Below are positions 37,025-46,673 of a DNA stretch of 64,000 nt, piece by piece. This DNA comes from DYRB01 sp963802205 (GTDB taxonomy: Bacteria; Pseudomonadota; Gammaproteobacteria; Chromatiales; Chromatiaceae), in NCBI GenBank assembly GCA_963802205.1, contig CAWDHW010000017.1:1-64000 (forward strand), read 5' to 3'. Each line of letters starts with the position of its first letter. Position 1 is the first letter of the stretch. Both the position numbers and the translations under genes were made by a program. The notes under the pieces were generated by a model. It saw only the letters and a program-made list of their open reading frames with translations, did no database searches and was not told the origin of the DNA.

Positions 37025-37721
37025 TACCACCCTTGCGGCCATCCCTGTGCTGGAGGCGCGCGGTCTGACCAAGACCTTCCGTCAGGGGCCGCTGACGGTC
37101 CCAGTCCTGCATGAGGTGAACTTCGCCGTCCCTGCGGGGGCGCGGGTCGCAGTGATCGGGGCCTCCGGCTCTGGCAAGAGCACTCTGTTGCACTGTCTGG
37201 GCGGGCTGGACAAGCCCACCGCAGGCAGCGTGCACTGGGTCGGGCAGGATGTGGCATCCCTGGGGGAAGGCCAGCGGGGGCAACTGCGCAACCGCAGCCT
37301 GGGCTTCGTCTACCAATTCCACCACCTGCTTCAGGAGTTCACCGCCATGGAGAACGTGGCCATGCCGCTGCTCATTGGCGGCATGGCCCCGCACCAGGCG
37401 AGGGAGCGGGCGGAGGCGCTGCTCGAACGGGTGGGCCTGGGCCACCGCATGGTGCACAAACCCTCGGAACTGTCCGGGGGCGAGCGCCAGCGCGCCGCCA
37501 TCGCCCGCGCCCTGGTGACCGATCCGGCCTGCGTCCTGGCGGACGAGCCAACGGGCAACCTCGACCGCCATACCGCTGGGATGGTCTACGAGTTGATGCT
37601 GGAACTAAACGCCGAGATCGGCACCAGCCTGGTCATCGTTACCCACGACCCGCAACTGGCCGCGCGGCTGGATCGCGTCTGGCGGCTGGATGACGGGGTC
37701 CTGACCACGGCCTCGGGTTAG
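37017..37721 (+). CDS. lolD: Lipoprotein-releasing ABC transporter ATPase
   Basis: 234 residues. Walker A (GASGSGKST), the LolD-specific [23 protein letters not shown] region, the signature [15 protein letters not shown] and Walker B ([11 protein letters not shown]) are complete. It overlaps the permease by 8 bases (ATG at 37017). It powers lipoprotein release to the LolA chaperone. Confidence 0.95.
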   Translation: MSDTTLAAIPVLEARGLTKTFRQGPLTVPVLHEVNFAVPAGARVAVIGASGSGKSTLLHCLGGLDKPTAGSVHWVGQDVASLGEGQRGQLRNRSLGFVYQFHHLLQEFTAMENVAMPLLIGGMAPHQARERAEALLERVGLGHRMVHKPSELSGGERQRAAIARALVTDPACVLADEPTGNLDRHTAGMVYELMLELNAEIGTSLVIVTHDPQLAARLDRVWRLDDGVLTTASG

Positions 37722-37808
37722 GTCAAAGACCCGCTGGAATCCCTTGGGTCCAGGCCCGGCCGCTCCGATTCTTCTTAGTACCGAACCCTTTCCGAGGCAT
37801 AGACCCCC

Positions 37809-38462
37809 ATGCAGGCGTCCCCGAACCCAGGCCCCGATGCCTTCCGTGCACGCGCCATGGATATGGGTCTGTCCGAGGCCGACCTGAACGTCGACCCGAT
37901 ACGCCAGTTTCAGCAGTGGTACGAGGCGGCTATCGGCACTGGTATCCCGGAGCCCAATGCCATGAGCCTGGCGACCGTGGCTGCCGACGGTCAGCCCTCG
38001 CTGCGCACCGTCCTGCTCAAGCTCTATGACGAGCGCGGCTTCGTCTTCTTCACCAACTACGAGAGCCGCAAGGCGACCGAGATGGCAGGCAACCCGCGGG
38101 TGGCCTGCCTGTTCCCCTGGGTCGCACTGGCGCGTCAGGTGAGTATCGTCGGCCAGGTGGAGAAGGTCTCGCTGCCCGAGTCCCTGCGCTATTTCACCAG
38201 CCGTCCCCGCGGCAGCCAGATCGGTGCCTGGGCCTCACACCAGAGCCAGGTCATCACCTCCCGGTCCCTGCTGGAGATGAAGGTGGACGAGATGCGTCGC
38301 CGCTTCGCTGATGGCGAGATCCCCTTGCCGGGCTTCTGGGGGGGTTACCGGGTGGTGCCCCAGAGCATCGAGTTCTGGCAGGGGCGGGAGAGTCGCCTGC
38401 ATGATCGCTTCCGCTATTGCCGCCAGGGGGATGGCTGGACACTGGTCCGGTTGGCGCCCTGA
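37809..38462 (+). CDS. pdxH: Pyridoxamine 5'-phosphate oxidase
   Basis: 217 residues. FMN enzyme making pyridoxal 5'-phosphate. The split-barrel motifs SLATVAADGQPSLRTVLLK, FFTNYESRKATEMAGNP, SRPRGSQIGAWASHQS and the C-terminal WLVRLAP-type end (WTLVRLAP) are present, along with FWQGRESRLHDR. Full length, single gene. Confidence 0.96.
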   Translation: MQASPNPGPDAFRARAMDMGLSEADLNVDPIRQFQQWYEAAIGTGIPEPNAMSLATVAADGQPSLRTVLLKLYDERGFVFFTNYESRKATEMAGNPRVACLFPWVALARQVSIVGQVEKVSLPESLRYFTSRPRGSQIGAWASHQSQVITSRSLLEMKVDEMRRRFADGEIPLPGFWGGYRVVPQSIEFWQGRESRLHDRFRYCRQGDGWTLVRLAP

Positions 38463-38555
38463 TACCGGGGTGGACCCGCGTTTTGCGCCAGTGCCCGCGC
38501 CCGCCGGGACTATAATCCCGTTCCTCAACTCAGCCCCTTTCGCGGAGTCGTCCAG

Positions 38556-39269
38556 ATGTACAGCCTCTCAGGAAAAGTCGCCGTCGTCACCGGGGCCGCC
38601 GGCAACCTCGGCCGGGCCCTGGTCCAGGTCTTCGCCGCGGCCGGGGCGAAGGTCGCCCTGGTGGACCGCGGCGAGGCGGCCCTGACCGCCGCTCAGGCGG
38701 ACCTCCCGGCGGGGGTCGAATCCGCGGTCTTTGCCGTGGATCTGCTTGAGGCTAAGGCGGTGGCGGCCCTGGCCGACCAAATCGTCCAACACTTCGGAGG
38801 AGTGGACATCCTTGCCAATATCGCCGGGGGCTTCACCATGGGGCCGCCCCTGCACGAGACCTCGGACGACGACTGGGACTTCATGCTCGATCTCAATACC
38901 CGCAGCGTCTTCCACACCTGCCGGGCACTGGTTCCGGCCATGCTCAGGCGCGGCGGCGGGCGCATCGTCAACGTCTCCGCCCGCGCTGCCACCGAGGGCA
39001 AAGCCAATATGATCCCCTACTGTGCCTCCAAGGCGGCGGTCATCACCCTCACCCAAGGCCTGGCGGCGGAGCTCAAGGACGCGGGGATCACTGTCAATTG
39101 CGTGCTGCCTGGAACCCTGGACACTCCGCAGAATCGAGCCGCCATGCCGGATCAGGACTTCGGTCGCTGGGTCCCGCCCGCGGCCTTGGCAGACGTCATC
39201 GCGTTTCTCGCCTCGGACGCGGCACGCTGTGTGACCGGTGCGGCCATCCCGGTCTACGGCCGCAGTTGA
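38556..39269 (+). CDS. SDR family oxidoreductase
   Basis: 237 residues. Rossmann motif TGAAGNLGRAL, NIAGG in place of NNAG, catalytic Ser region NVSARAATEGK, and the catalytic YCASK. The family resembles 3-oxoacyl-ACP reductase-like SDRs but lacks specific markers, so the substrate is open. The stop overlaps a TTG that could start the next, frameshifted gene. Confidence 0.88.
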   Translation: MYSLSGKVAVVTGAAGNLGRALVQVFAAAGAKVALVDRGEAALTAAQADLPAGVESAVFAVDLLEAKAVAALADQIVQHFGGVDILANIAGGFTMGPPLHETSDDDWDFMLDLNTRSVFHTCRALVPAMLRRGGGRIVNVSARAATEGKANMIPYCASKAAVITLTQGLAAELKDAGITVNCVLPGTLDTPQNRAAMPDQDFGRWVPPAALADVIAFLASDAARCVTGAAIPVYGRS

Positions 39270-39695
39270 ACACCCAAGGCTCGATCAGGCCGCGGGCCCT
39301 GTGTTGTGCCGCCCTGCTGGCCGGGGCACTCGGTCGGCCCGGTCCTGGCCCAGGGCCTGCTGGACGAAGCGACCGTCCAGACCCTGGTCCAGGCAGTTGA
39401 AGCGGCGGTGGAGATCGATCTCTATAACGCCCGCTGCCGCAGTGACCAGTCCGGCCGCCGCACCGAGAACCTCAACAAGCTCCTGGCGGGGCGCTTCCGC
39501 ATCACCGTGATTGGGGTTCAGGACAAATTCTTCCCCGAGCACTCCTACCGCAAGGCCCAGGAGCGCATCCAAAACGACTTCCTGGAGCGCCTCAAGGCCG
39601 CTGGCGGTTGTTCGGAGGCCAGGGCCGGCGGGCTGCGCGAGGCCCTGGAGGCCCGCCAGCAGGAGACTCAGGGGGCCGTCGAGGCCCTGCCCTGA
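39266..39695 (+). pseudogene. Exported protein of unknown function, one frameshift
   Basis: A signal-peptide-like start (TTG at 39266 inside the SDR stop; RPRALCCAALLAGAL) reads in frame 2. The mature part (GPVLAQGLLDEATVQTLVQA, DLYNARCRSDQSGRRTENLN, GVQDKFFPEHSYRKAQERIQ) reads in frame 3. The switch lies near 39325-39340. The mature part looks like a real protein: varied composition and a folded-type pattern with an EKAQ-rich helix. I do not recognise the family. About 140 residues once joined. Confidence 0.5.
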
Positions 39696-39727
39696 TGGGG
39701 TGATTTTCTGGTCTGGACGGGAGGATG

Positions 39728-39760
39728 GTGCAGGATGGATAAGCGCATAGCCCATCCACC
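39728..39760. repeat. Short palindromic repeat (GGATGGATAAGCGC type)
   Basis: GGATGG and CCATCC flank an AAGCGCAT core. The sequence resembles the dispersed palindromic element with GGTGGATAAGCGCA...CATCCACC that is common between genes in many proteobacteria. It lies between two convergent genes. Confidence 0.4.
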
Positions 39761-39816
39761 ATTGCGCTGAGCCATCGTGTGTCCAATGGCGCGGCGCTAG
39801 GGGCGGCCAGGCAGGG

Positions 39817-39978
39817 TCAGGTGGCCGGCTGATCGTCGCCGGCCGGCGGGGGAGGGGCCTCTTGATCGTGCGGTTGACTGTCGTCGGTTCCTGTCTTGCG
39901 CTTGAGCTTTTCTTCCTTCTTTTGCTTCTTGGCGAGGTCCCTCTGGCGCTTTTCGAATGCATAGTTGGGTTTTGCCAT
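39817..39978 (-). CDS. Small charged protein, unknown function
   Basis: 53 residues from ATG at 39978. The N-terminus MAKPNYAFEKRQRDLAKK continues as a Lys/Glu-rich helix (KKEEKLKRK), then an acidic, Pro-rich tail (QEAPPPPAGDDQPAT). Small proteins beginning MAKPNYxFEKRQ are common in proteobacteria, which is why I accept this short frame. The ATG has a plausible AAGAGATG region upstream. No function is known to me; possible nucleic-acid or ribosome association is only a guess from charge. Confidence 0.65.
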   Translation of the reverse strand: MAKPNYAFEKRQRDLAKKQKKEEKLKRKTGTDDSQPHDQEAPPPPAGDDQPAT

Positions 39979-40445
39979 TTGACATCTCTTCAAGTCGGTT
40001 GGGGGGCAAGCGAGCGGGTTGGTCGCTCTGCGCTGCCCGGACTCTAGGCCGATCCGGCGGAACCGGCAAGCCTCAGCGCCGCCGGTGTCCTCAGGGCTTG
40101 ACCTGGCCCTGCCTGTTTTCGTTCCACCCGAGGACTTCGGGTAAGCCGTGCCAGGGTAGTGCAGTCCCCCACAGTGTGTCGTCTGACGGTCGCCAAAGAC
40201 CTGTGCAAAGCTGGCCCCGGTTGCCCAAATTTCTCGCTTATGCGACCATAAACGATTTTATGACTAGGCTTGGCCGCTGTGCGATCAGTGCCTATCTCCA
40301 TTCCACCAGGCGGTACAGCGATGCATGCAACCGGCGACACCCAGGCCGTCCAGGTCCGGGTTATTGACCGGACCCGGGGTGTCCACAGTGGCTAGGCCAG
40401 GGCGCGCCACGACAAGTCCGGTCCGGCCGCCAGGGCGGCGGGGTC
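39979..40445. other. Intergenic region before mrcB
   Basis: 467 bases. The only notable part is an AT-rich patch at about 40225-40265 (CTTATGCGACC, AAACGATTTTATGAC), where promoters could lie. At 40388-40440 the sequence in another frame (VARPGRATTSPVRPPGRRG) looks like the basic cytoplasmic start of PBP1b, so the mrcB frame may begin here with an indel. Confidence 0.45.
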
Positions 40446-42800
40446 TTGGGCGGGCTGTTCGGCTGGCTGATCCGCTGGGGCCTGCTTCTGGGGCTGGTGG
40501 TGGGGCTCGGGCTGGTCCTCTACGGGACGCACCTCGATCGGGTGGTGCGTGTCAAGTTCGAGGGCAAGCGCTGGGCCCTGCCGGCCCGGGTCTATGCCCG
40601 GCCCCTGGAGCTCTATGTCGGGCGCAAACTGAGCGACGAAGTCCTCAAGGGCGAACTCGACCGTCTGGACTATCGCCCTCTGAACCCGCCGGCCAAGCCC
40701 GGGACCTATGCCCGGCAGGCAGGCCGCTTCCTCATCCACACCAGGCCCTTCCGCTTCTGGGACGGCGAGGAGCCGGAACGGACGCTGGAACTGGTTATCG
40801 CCGATGGGAAGATCCAATCCCTGACGGACGCTGGCGGCGGGCCGGCCCCGATCCTGCTGCGGCTGGACCCGGCCCTGGTCGCCAGCATCTATCCGGCCCA
40901 CAACGAGGACCGGGTGCTGTTGCGCCGCCAGGACATCCCCGATCTGCTGGTCAAGGCCCTGGTGGCGGTGGAGGACCGCAATTTCTTCGAGCACGCTGGG
41001 GTGGACCCCAAGGCTATCGGGCGGGCCATGCTCCAGAACGCCCGCGCCGGTTCCGTGGTGCAGGGCGGCAGCACCCTGACCCAGCAGTTGGTCAAGAATT
41101 TTTATCTCAGTCAGGAGCGCACGCTGGTGCGCAAGCTCAATGAGGCCCTGATGGCCGTCCTGCTGGACCTGCGCTACCCCAAGGACGCGATCCTCGAGGC
41201 CTATGCCAACGAGATCTACCTCGGGCAGGACGGCAGTCGCGCCATCCATGGTTTCGGCCTGGCGAGTCAGTTCTACTTCGACCGCCCGGTGGACCAGCTC
41301 GGGGTCCCGGAGGTCGCCCTGCTCATTGCCCTGGTCAAAGGGCCTTCCTTGTATGACCCGCGGCGCCACCCGGAGCGCGCCCTGGAGCGGCGCAACCTGG
41401 TCATCGACCTGATGCTTGAAGGTCAGGTGCTCACCGCCGAGCAGGCGGAGGCGGCCAAGCGCACCCCCCTGGGGGTGCGCGACGGCGGGGGACGGCCGAG
41501 CGGGGACTTCCCGTCCTTCCTGCAACTGGTGCGCCGCCAGTTGCAGCGCGACTACGCCGAGGCGGATCTGCAATCGGAGGGCCTGGGCATCTTCACCACC
41601 CTCGACCCCCTGGTGCAGGCCCAGGCCGAGAAGGCGGTGCGCGAGCGCCTGCCCAAGCTGGAGAAGTCCAAGGGGATGAAAGTCGGGACCCTCGAGTCGG
41701 CCGCGGTGGTCACCAGTGTCGCCGGGGGCGAGGTCCTGGCGGTGGTGGGTGGGCGCGAGGCCAGCTATGCCGGCTTCAATCGGGCCCTGGATGCAGACCG
41801 CTCCATCGGCTCCCTGATCAAGCCCGTGGTCTATCTCGCCGCCCTGTCCCAACCCGACCGCTATAGCCTCACCTCGGGGGTCGCCGATGCCCCGGTCAGC
41901 CTCAAGGTCGGCAATAGCTTCTGGCAGCCACACAACTATGACGGCAAGCCGCATGGCACAGTCCCGCTGTACAAGGCCCTGGCCAAGTCCTACAACCTGG
42001 CCACGGTCAACGTCGGGCTCGCCGTCGGGGTCAAGCGGATTGCGGAGTTGCTGCAACAGCTCGGGGTGACGCGCAAGATCCAGGTGGTTCCGTCGCTCCT
42101 GCTCGGGGCCACCGCGCTGTCCCCGCTGGAGGTCGCCCAGGTCTATCAGACCATCGCCGCAGGGGGCTTCCGCGCGCCCCTGCGGGCCATCCGGGAGGTG
42201 ATCGATGCCAAGGGGCGTCCGCTGAACCGCTACCCGTTGGCCGTGGAGCAGGTCGCCCCGAGCAGCGCGGTCTTCCTCACCACCTGGGCCATGCAGCAGG
42301 TGGTCAAGCAGGGGACCGCCACGGCCCTGATGAAGGTCCTGCCGGCCGGGATGACGGTGGCGGGTAAGACCGGCACCACCGACGAGTTGCGCGACAGTTG
42401 GTTCGCCGGGTTTAGCGGCGACAAGGTCGCGGTGGTCTGGGTTGGGCGCGATGACAACAAACCCGCGGGATTCCCCGGCGGCGCCGGGGCCCTGCCGGTG
42501 TGGGGTGATATGATGGCCGTACTTGACAACCAGCCACTTGGGGACGTTCCCCCGGAGGGCGTGACCATGGGTGGCTGCGGCAACGGTGCCGTCCCGTACA
42601 TCCGCGCCGGCGGTGGGCCGAACTGTGGGGGTGGTGGCGGGGGTGGTGGTGGCGGCGGCGGGGGGCGAGCCGGAGGCGATGCCGACGATGGCGATTCAGA
42701 CCCGGACCCCGGTGCCAAACCTCAGCCGCATCACAGCGAACCCTCGCCCAAGTCGCCGACCCCGGGCCCAAAGGCCGGTGGCAATCCCTTCCTCGATTAG
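40446..42800 (+). CDS. mrcB: Penicillin-binding protein 1B
   Basis: 784 residues, a bifunctional class A peptidoglycan synthase. One N-terminal helix (WGLLLGLVVGLGLVLYG), then a UB2H-like region, the GT51 glycosyltransferase (VEDRNFFEHAGVD with catalytic Glu, GGSTLTQQLVKNFYL), and the transpeptidase with SIGS (catalytic Ser, SxxK: SLIK), SYN (KSYNLATVN) and KTGTT. The C-terminus has a run of 13 glycines then a Pro/Asp/Lys tail. The TTG start at 40446 omits the basic leader present just upstream in another frame, so the true N-terminus is probably longer. Confidence 0.93.
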   Translation: MGGLFGWLIRWGLLLGLVVGLGLVLYGTHLDRVVRVKFEGKRWALPARVYARPLELYVGRKLSDEVLKGELDRLDYRPLNPPAKPGTYARQAGRFLIHTRPFRFWDGEEPERTLELVIADGKIQSLTDAGGGPAPILLRLDPALVASIYPAHNEDRVLLRRQDIPDLLVKALVAVEDRNFFEHAGVDPKAIGRAMLQNARAGSVVQGGSTLTQQLVKNFYLSQERTLVRKLNEALMAVLLDLRYPKDAILEAYANEIYLGQDGSRAIHGFGLASQFYFDRPVDQLGVPEVALLIALVKGPSLYDPRRHPERALERRNLVIDLMLEGQVLTAEQAEAAKRTPLGVRDGGGRPSGDFPSFLQLVRRQLQRDYAEADLQSEGLGIFTTLDPLVQAQAEKAVRERLPKLEKSKGMKVGTLESAAVVTSVAGGEVLAVVGGREASYAGFNRALDADRSIGSLIKPVVYLAALSQPDRYSLTSGVADAPVSLKVGNSFWQPHNYDGKPHGTVPLYKALAKSYNLATVNVGLAVGVKRIAELLQQLGVTRKIQVVPSLLLGATALSPLEVAQVYQTIAAGGFRAPLRAIREVIDAKGRPLNRYPLAVEQVAPSSAVFLTTWAMQQVVKQGTATALMKVLPAGMTVAGKTGTTDELRDSWFAGFSGDKVAVVWVGRDDNKPAGFPGGAGALPVWGDMMAVLDNQPLGDVPPEGVTMGGCGNGAVPYIRAGGGPNCGGGGGGGGGGGGGRAGGDADDGDSDPDPGAKPQPHHSEPSPKSPTPGPKAGGNPFLD

Positions 42801-42810
42801 TGCAGCCGTT

Positions 42811-43579
42811 ATGATCCAGAGACTCATTCTGCTCACCCTCGCCCTCACCGCCGGTCTGGCGGCCTGCGCCACACCGCAGCGTCAGGGGCCGCCGGCCCCG
42901 GTCGTGAATGCCAGCGAGCCCAAGCCCGTGTCGGCACCCGTGGTGGCGCCCGTGGTGGCTGCCCAAGCCCCCGGGCCCCAAGCCAGTGCAACTCTACGCC
43001 TATCGCCCACCGAGCGAGGCGGCCAGGATTGCCGAGGCGCCGCCCCCCGAGGCATTGAACGCCGAGCCAAAGGGTGCGGCGGAAAGGGCTGGGGTCGCAC
43101 CCAAGGCACCCGCACCGCAGGCGCCCAAGGTCCCGGTGCCCGTGGCCAAGACACCCGAGGTCAATTCAGGGACCGAGCCGGCCCGGGCGCCCCAGCCCAA
43201 GGCCCTGCCTGCGGCGCCCCCAGCCCCAGAGGTCGCCGAGGCCCCGGCCGTCGCGGCGCCGGGTACCCCGGTGGAAGTCCTGCGGTCTCAGGCCGAGCGG
43301 CAGCGCCAGGCAGCCGACTTTGCCGGCGCCGCGGCGACCCTCGAGCGCGCGGTGGGTCTCAAGCCGCAGGATGCCCAGTTGTGGAACCGCCTGGCCCGGG
43401 TGCGCATGGAGCAGGGACTGCACTCCCAGGCGGCCAACCTGGCGGCCAAGTCCAACACCCTGGCGGGCGATCAGCCAGCCCTGAAGCAGGACAATTGGTC
43501 CGTCATTGCCACTGCCCGGCGCCAGGCCGGAGACGCCGCCGGCGCCGCGGACGCGGAGCGCCGGGCCCGCGGGCCCTGA
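42811..43579 (+). pseudogene. Lipoprotein with Ala/Pro-rich linker and TPR-like domain, one frameshift
   Basis: The ATG at 42811 gives a lipoprotein signal (LALTAGLAAC). After about 55 residues the frame changes near 42985, and frame 2 continues with AYRPPSEAARIAEAP, a long Ala/Pro-rich linker, and a TPR-like helical pair (QAADFAGAAATLERAVGLKP, AQLWNRLARVRMEQG). It follows mrcB by 10 bases and precedes a DinG-family helicase. Similar TPR lipoproteins beside PBP1b act in peptidoglycan synthase regulation; a role like that is inference. About 250 residues once joined. Confidence 0.6.
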
Positions 43580-43588
43580 GGCGCGACG

Positions 43589-45593
43589 GTGACGGGTGGG
43601 GGCCAGGCCCCGGATCGGACCGGCCGCCACGACCCGGAGGTTGCCGATTTGTTTTCCCCCGACGGGCCCCTGGCGCGGGGCCTGTCCGGGTTCGGTTACC
43701 GCCCCCAGCAACAGGCCATGGCGGTGGCGGTGGCCGCGACCCTGGAAGCGGGTGGGACCTTGGTGTGCGAGGCCGGGACCGGGGTCGGCAAGACCTTCGG
43801 GTATCTGGCCCCGGCCCTGCTCTCCGGGCGCAAGGTCTTGGTCTCCACCGGGACACGCAACCTTCAGGATCAGCTTTTTCACCGCGACCTCCCCCTGATG
43901 CGGGAGGTTCTGGGCATCCCAGCCCGCATCGCCCTGCTCAAGGGCCGCGCCAACTACCTGTGTCGTCAGCGCCTGGCCAACGCCTTGGACGATGAGGGCC
44001 GTCTCGATGCGCAACGCGATCCGGTCCTGCGGGTCCAGCTCAACCGGGTGCGCGATTGGGGTGCTACGACCCGCAGCGGCGATATTGCCGAGCTGCCGAT
44101 GCCCGACGATGCGGCCGTCTGGCCCCTGGTCACCTCCACCAGCGATAACTGCCTGGGGCAGGACTGCCCGGAGTGGGACCAGTGTCTCTTGCTCAAGGCA
44201 CGCCGCAAGGCACAGGAGGCGGACCTGGTGGTGGTCAATCATCACCTGCTGTGCGCCGATCTCGCGCTGAAGGACCAGGGGTTCGGCGAGGTCCTGCCCG
44301 GGGCGGATGCCTTCATCATCGACGAGGCGCACCAACTGCCCGAGGTCGCCGGGGCCTTCTTTGGAACTTCGCTGGGGTCGCGCCAGCTCTCGGATCTGGT
44401 GCGGGACCTGGAGCTTGAGTTCCGCCGCGAGGCCCGCGACATGCCGGAGTTGCCGCGCCTGGCCGCGGCCCTGCGCCATGCCGTCGCCGAACTGCGTCTG
44501 ACCCTGGGTGAGGCGGATCGGCGCGGCCCCTGGCGGGAACTGACCGAACGCCCGGCGGCGGTCGCTGCCCTGGGGGACCTTGGCGCCCGCCTTGCGGCCC
44601 TGGAGTCGGCCCTGGACCTGATCCGCGGGCGCGGCAAGGGGCTGGACGCCTGCCTGGCGCGCTGCACCGAGTGCGGGGAGCGCCTCGATGAGCTCACCGG
44701 ACCCGAGGCGGCGGAGGCAATCCGCTGGTTCGAGACCCTGGGGCGGGGCTTTCGCCTGCACCGCACCCCGCTGGAGGTGGCCGGGGTCTTTCAGGCCTAT
44801 ATGCAGCGCCATCGCTCGGCCTGGGTCTTTACCTCGGCGACCCTGGCTGTGGGGGAGGGGTTCGACCACTTCAACGGCCAGATCGGGCTGGCGGACCCCC
44901 ATTGCGCACGCTGGGAGAGCCCCTTCGACTATCCCCATCAGGCGCTTTGGTTTGTCCCGAGGGGGATGCCGGACCCCTCAGACCCGGTCTATACGCAACG
45001 GGTGGCGGAGTTGGCGGAGGAGATTCTGGGGTTGAGCCGCGGGCGGGCCTTCCTGCTCTTTACCAGTCACCGCGCCCTACGCGAGACCGCCGCCTGGCTC
45101 GGTCCGCGTCTGGCCTACCCGTTGCTGGTGCAGGGCAGTGCTCCCCGCGGTGAGTTGCTGGAGCGCTTCCGGCGCCTGGGCGATGCCGTGCTGCTTGGTA
45201 CGGCGAGCTTCTGGGAGGGCGTGGACGTGCGCGGGGAGGCACTTTCCTGTGTCATCATCGACAAGCTGCCCGTTCGCCTCCCCGGGCGATCCGGTCCTCC
45301 AGGCCCGCATCGATGCCTTGCGCCGTGCCGGGGGCAATCCTTTCCACGATTTCCAGTTGCCCCAGGCGGTCATAGCCCTCAAGCAGGGGGCGGGTCGGTT
45401 GATCCGCGATGCCCAGGATCGCGGCGTCCTGGTGGTGTGCGACCCCCGGCTCCTGTCCCGTCCCTATGGGCATGCCTTTCTCGACAGCCTGCCGCCCATG
45501 GCCAGGACCCGCGACATCGCCGATGTGGAGCGTTTCTTCGGGCCCGGCGAGGGCGAGGGTGATGCAGCGCGGCAGATGTCGTCATCCGGGTGA
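43589..45593 (+). pseudogene. yoaA: DinG/YoaA-family ATP-dependent helicase, one frameshift
   Basis: An XPD-like 5'-3' DNA helicase. Walker A (EAGTGVGKTFGYL), a Fe-S cluster Cys set (CLGQDCPEWDQC and upstream YLCRQ), DEAH box (IIDEAHQLPE), and helicase motifs (FTSATLAVG, GTASFWEGVDVRG) are in frame 2. At about 45272 an extra base breaks DKLPFASPGDPVLQARI; the C-terminus with motif VI (QGAGRLIRDAQDRGVLVV) continues in frame 3 to 45593. The repaired protein would be about 667 residues, normal for YoaA. The single indel in an otherwise perfect gene suggests sequence error. Confidence 0.88.
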
Positions 45594-45891
45594 CCGCGCC
45601 TGTGTCGGGACAATCTCGGGCCAATATCGGCCAGCGGCGATCAGTGGCTCTTGCAGGGCTGCGTTGCAGCCCTGCAACATTTCATGTGCTGGCGAACAGC
45701 CAATTGTGCTGGAGTCAGGAGCCGGTTTCCCAACAACAAAGTGGCCGGGTCCTGTTCCCGCCGGAGGATTTCTTGGAGCCGATACAGACTGTGGCCCCGA
45801 ATCGGTTGCCGAGGGCGATGCGGCCGGAGCAGGGGCGCGATGGGATAGCCTACGGTGTGCAGGGGTACGGCAGGTCCGCCCCAGGCTCCCC
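45594..45891. other. Intergenic region before tsaB
   Basis: 298 bases with no credible gene. It holds the perfect inverted repeat at 45651-45677. An open frame spans most of it but shows no conserved sequence. Confidence 0.4.
45651..45677. terminator. Perfect 12-bp inverted repeat with GTT loop
   Basis: TTGCAGGGCTGC and its exact complement GCAGCCCTGCAA are separated by three bases. It lies 58 bases after the helicase stop. No T-tract follows, so it may be a terminator, an mRNA-stabilising hairpin or a repeat. Confidence 0.5.
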
Positions 45892-46569
45892 ATGAAACTC
45901 CTGGCCATCGACACCTCCGGCGAGACCTGCTCCGCCGCCCTCCTTTACGGGGACGATCTCAGGCAATTGCTGGAATTCGCACCGCGCCGTCATGGCGAGC
46001 TCATCCTGGATATGATGAACCGGCTCCTGGCGGACGCCGGGCTCAACCTTGGCGCCCTCGATGCCCTGGCCTTCGGGCGCGGCCCGGGGTCCTTCACCGG
46101 GGTTCGTATCGCCACGGCTGTGGTGCAGGGGGCGGCCTTCGGGGCCGGACTCGGGGTGGTTGGGGTTTCGACCCTGGCGGCCCTGGCCCAGGGGCATTAT
46201 CGGGACAGCGGTCACCTCCGCGTCCTGTCGGCGCTGGACGCGCGCATGGGCGAGGTCTACTGGGGGGCCTATGAGGTCTCCGACGAGGGCCTTGCGGAGC
46301 CACTGGGGCAAGAACTTGTGGTCCCGCCTCAGGCGGTGGAGGCGCCCGCCGGCGGCAGTTGGCACGGGGTGGGGAGTGGGTTCGCGGCCTATGCGGAGGA
46401 TCTGAGGCTCGCCCTCGGGGCGTCATTGGTGGCGGTGGTCCCGGAGCGGGTCTGCGAGGCGAGGGACATCGCCGTGCTTGCACAAGATGCGTGGCGGCGC
46501 GGGCTGGCGGTGGCCCCGGAACTGGCCCTGCCGGTCTATCTGCGGGATCGAGTCACGCTCAGCCCATGA
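45892..46569 (+). CDS. tsaB: tRNA threonylcarbamoyladenosine biosynthesis protein TsaB
   Basis: 225 residues, ASKHA fold. The start LLAIDTSGETCSAAL and the motif FGRGPGSFTGVRIA are diagnostic. TsaB supports TsaD in forming t6A37 on ANN-decoding tRNAs. The ATG at 45892 begins exactly at the family start. Single gene. Confidence 0.95.
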   Translation: MKLLAIDTSGETCSAALLYGDDLRQLLEFAPRRHGELILDMMNRLLADAGLNLGALDALAFGRGPGSFTGVRIATAVVQGAAFGAGLGVVGVSTLAALAQGHYRDSGHLRVLSALDARMGEVYWGAYEVSDEGLAEPLGQELVVPPQAVEAPAGGSWHGVGSGFAAYAEDLRLALGASLVAVVPERVCEARDIAVLAQDAWRRGLAVAPELALPVYLRDRVTLSP

Positions 46570-46673
46570 ATACGATAAGAACCAGGTGTCTGCAAACACA
46601 GGCGCATGGCGACTAGGCTGGGCGTCTGACCAGGGGTCGCCATCAAACGGAGTGCCCGGATTCCGCCCGGGCC

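Noticed and set aside
40392..42056. A 554-residue open frame antisense to mrcB
   Set aside because: Antisense to a clear PBP1b; no independent support.
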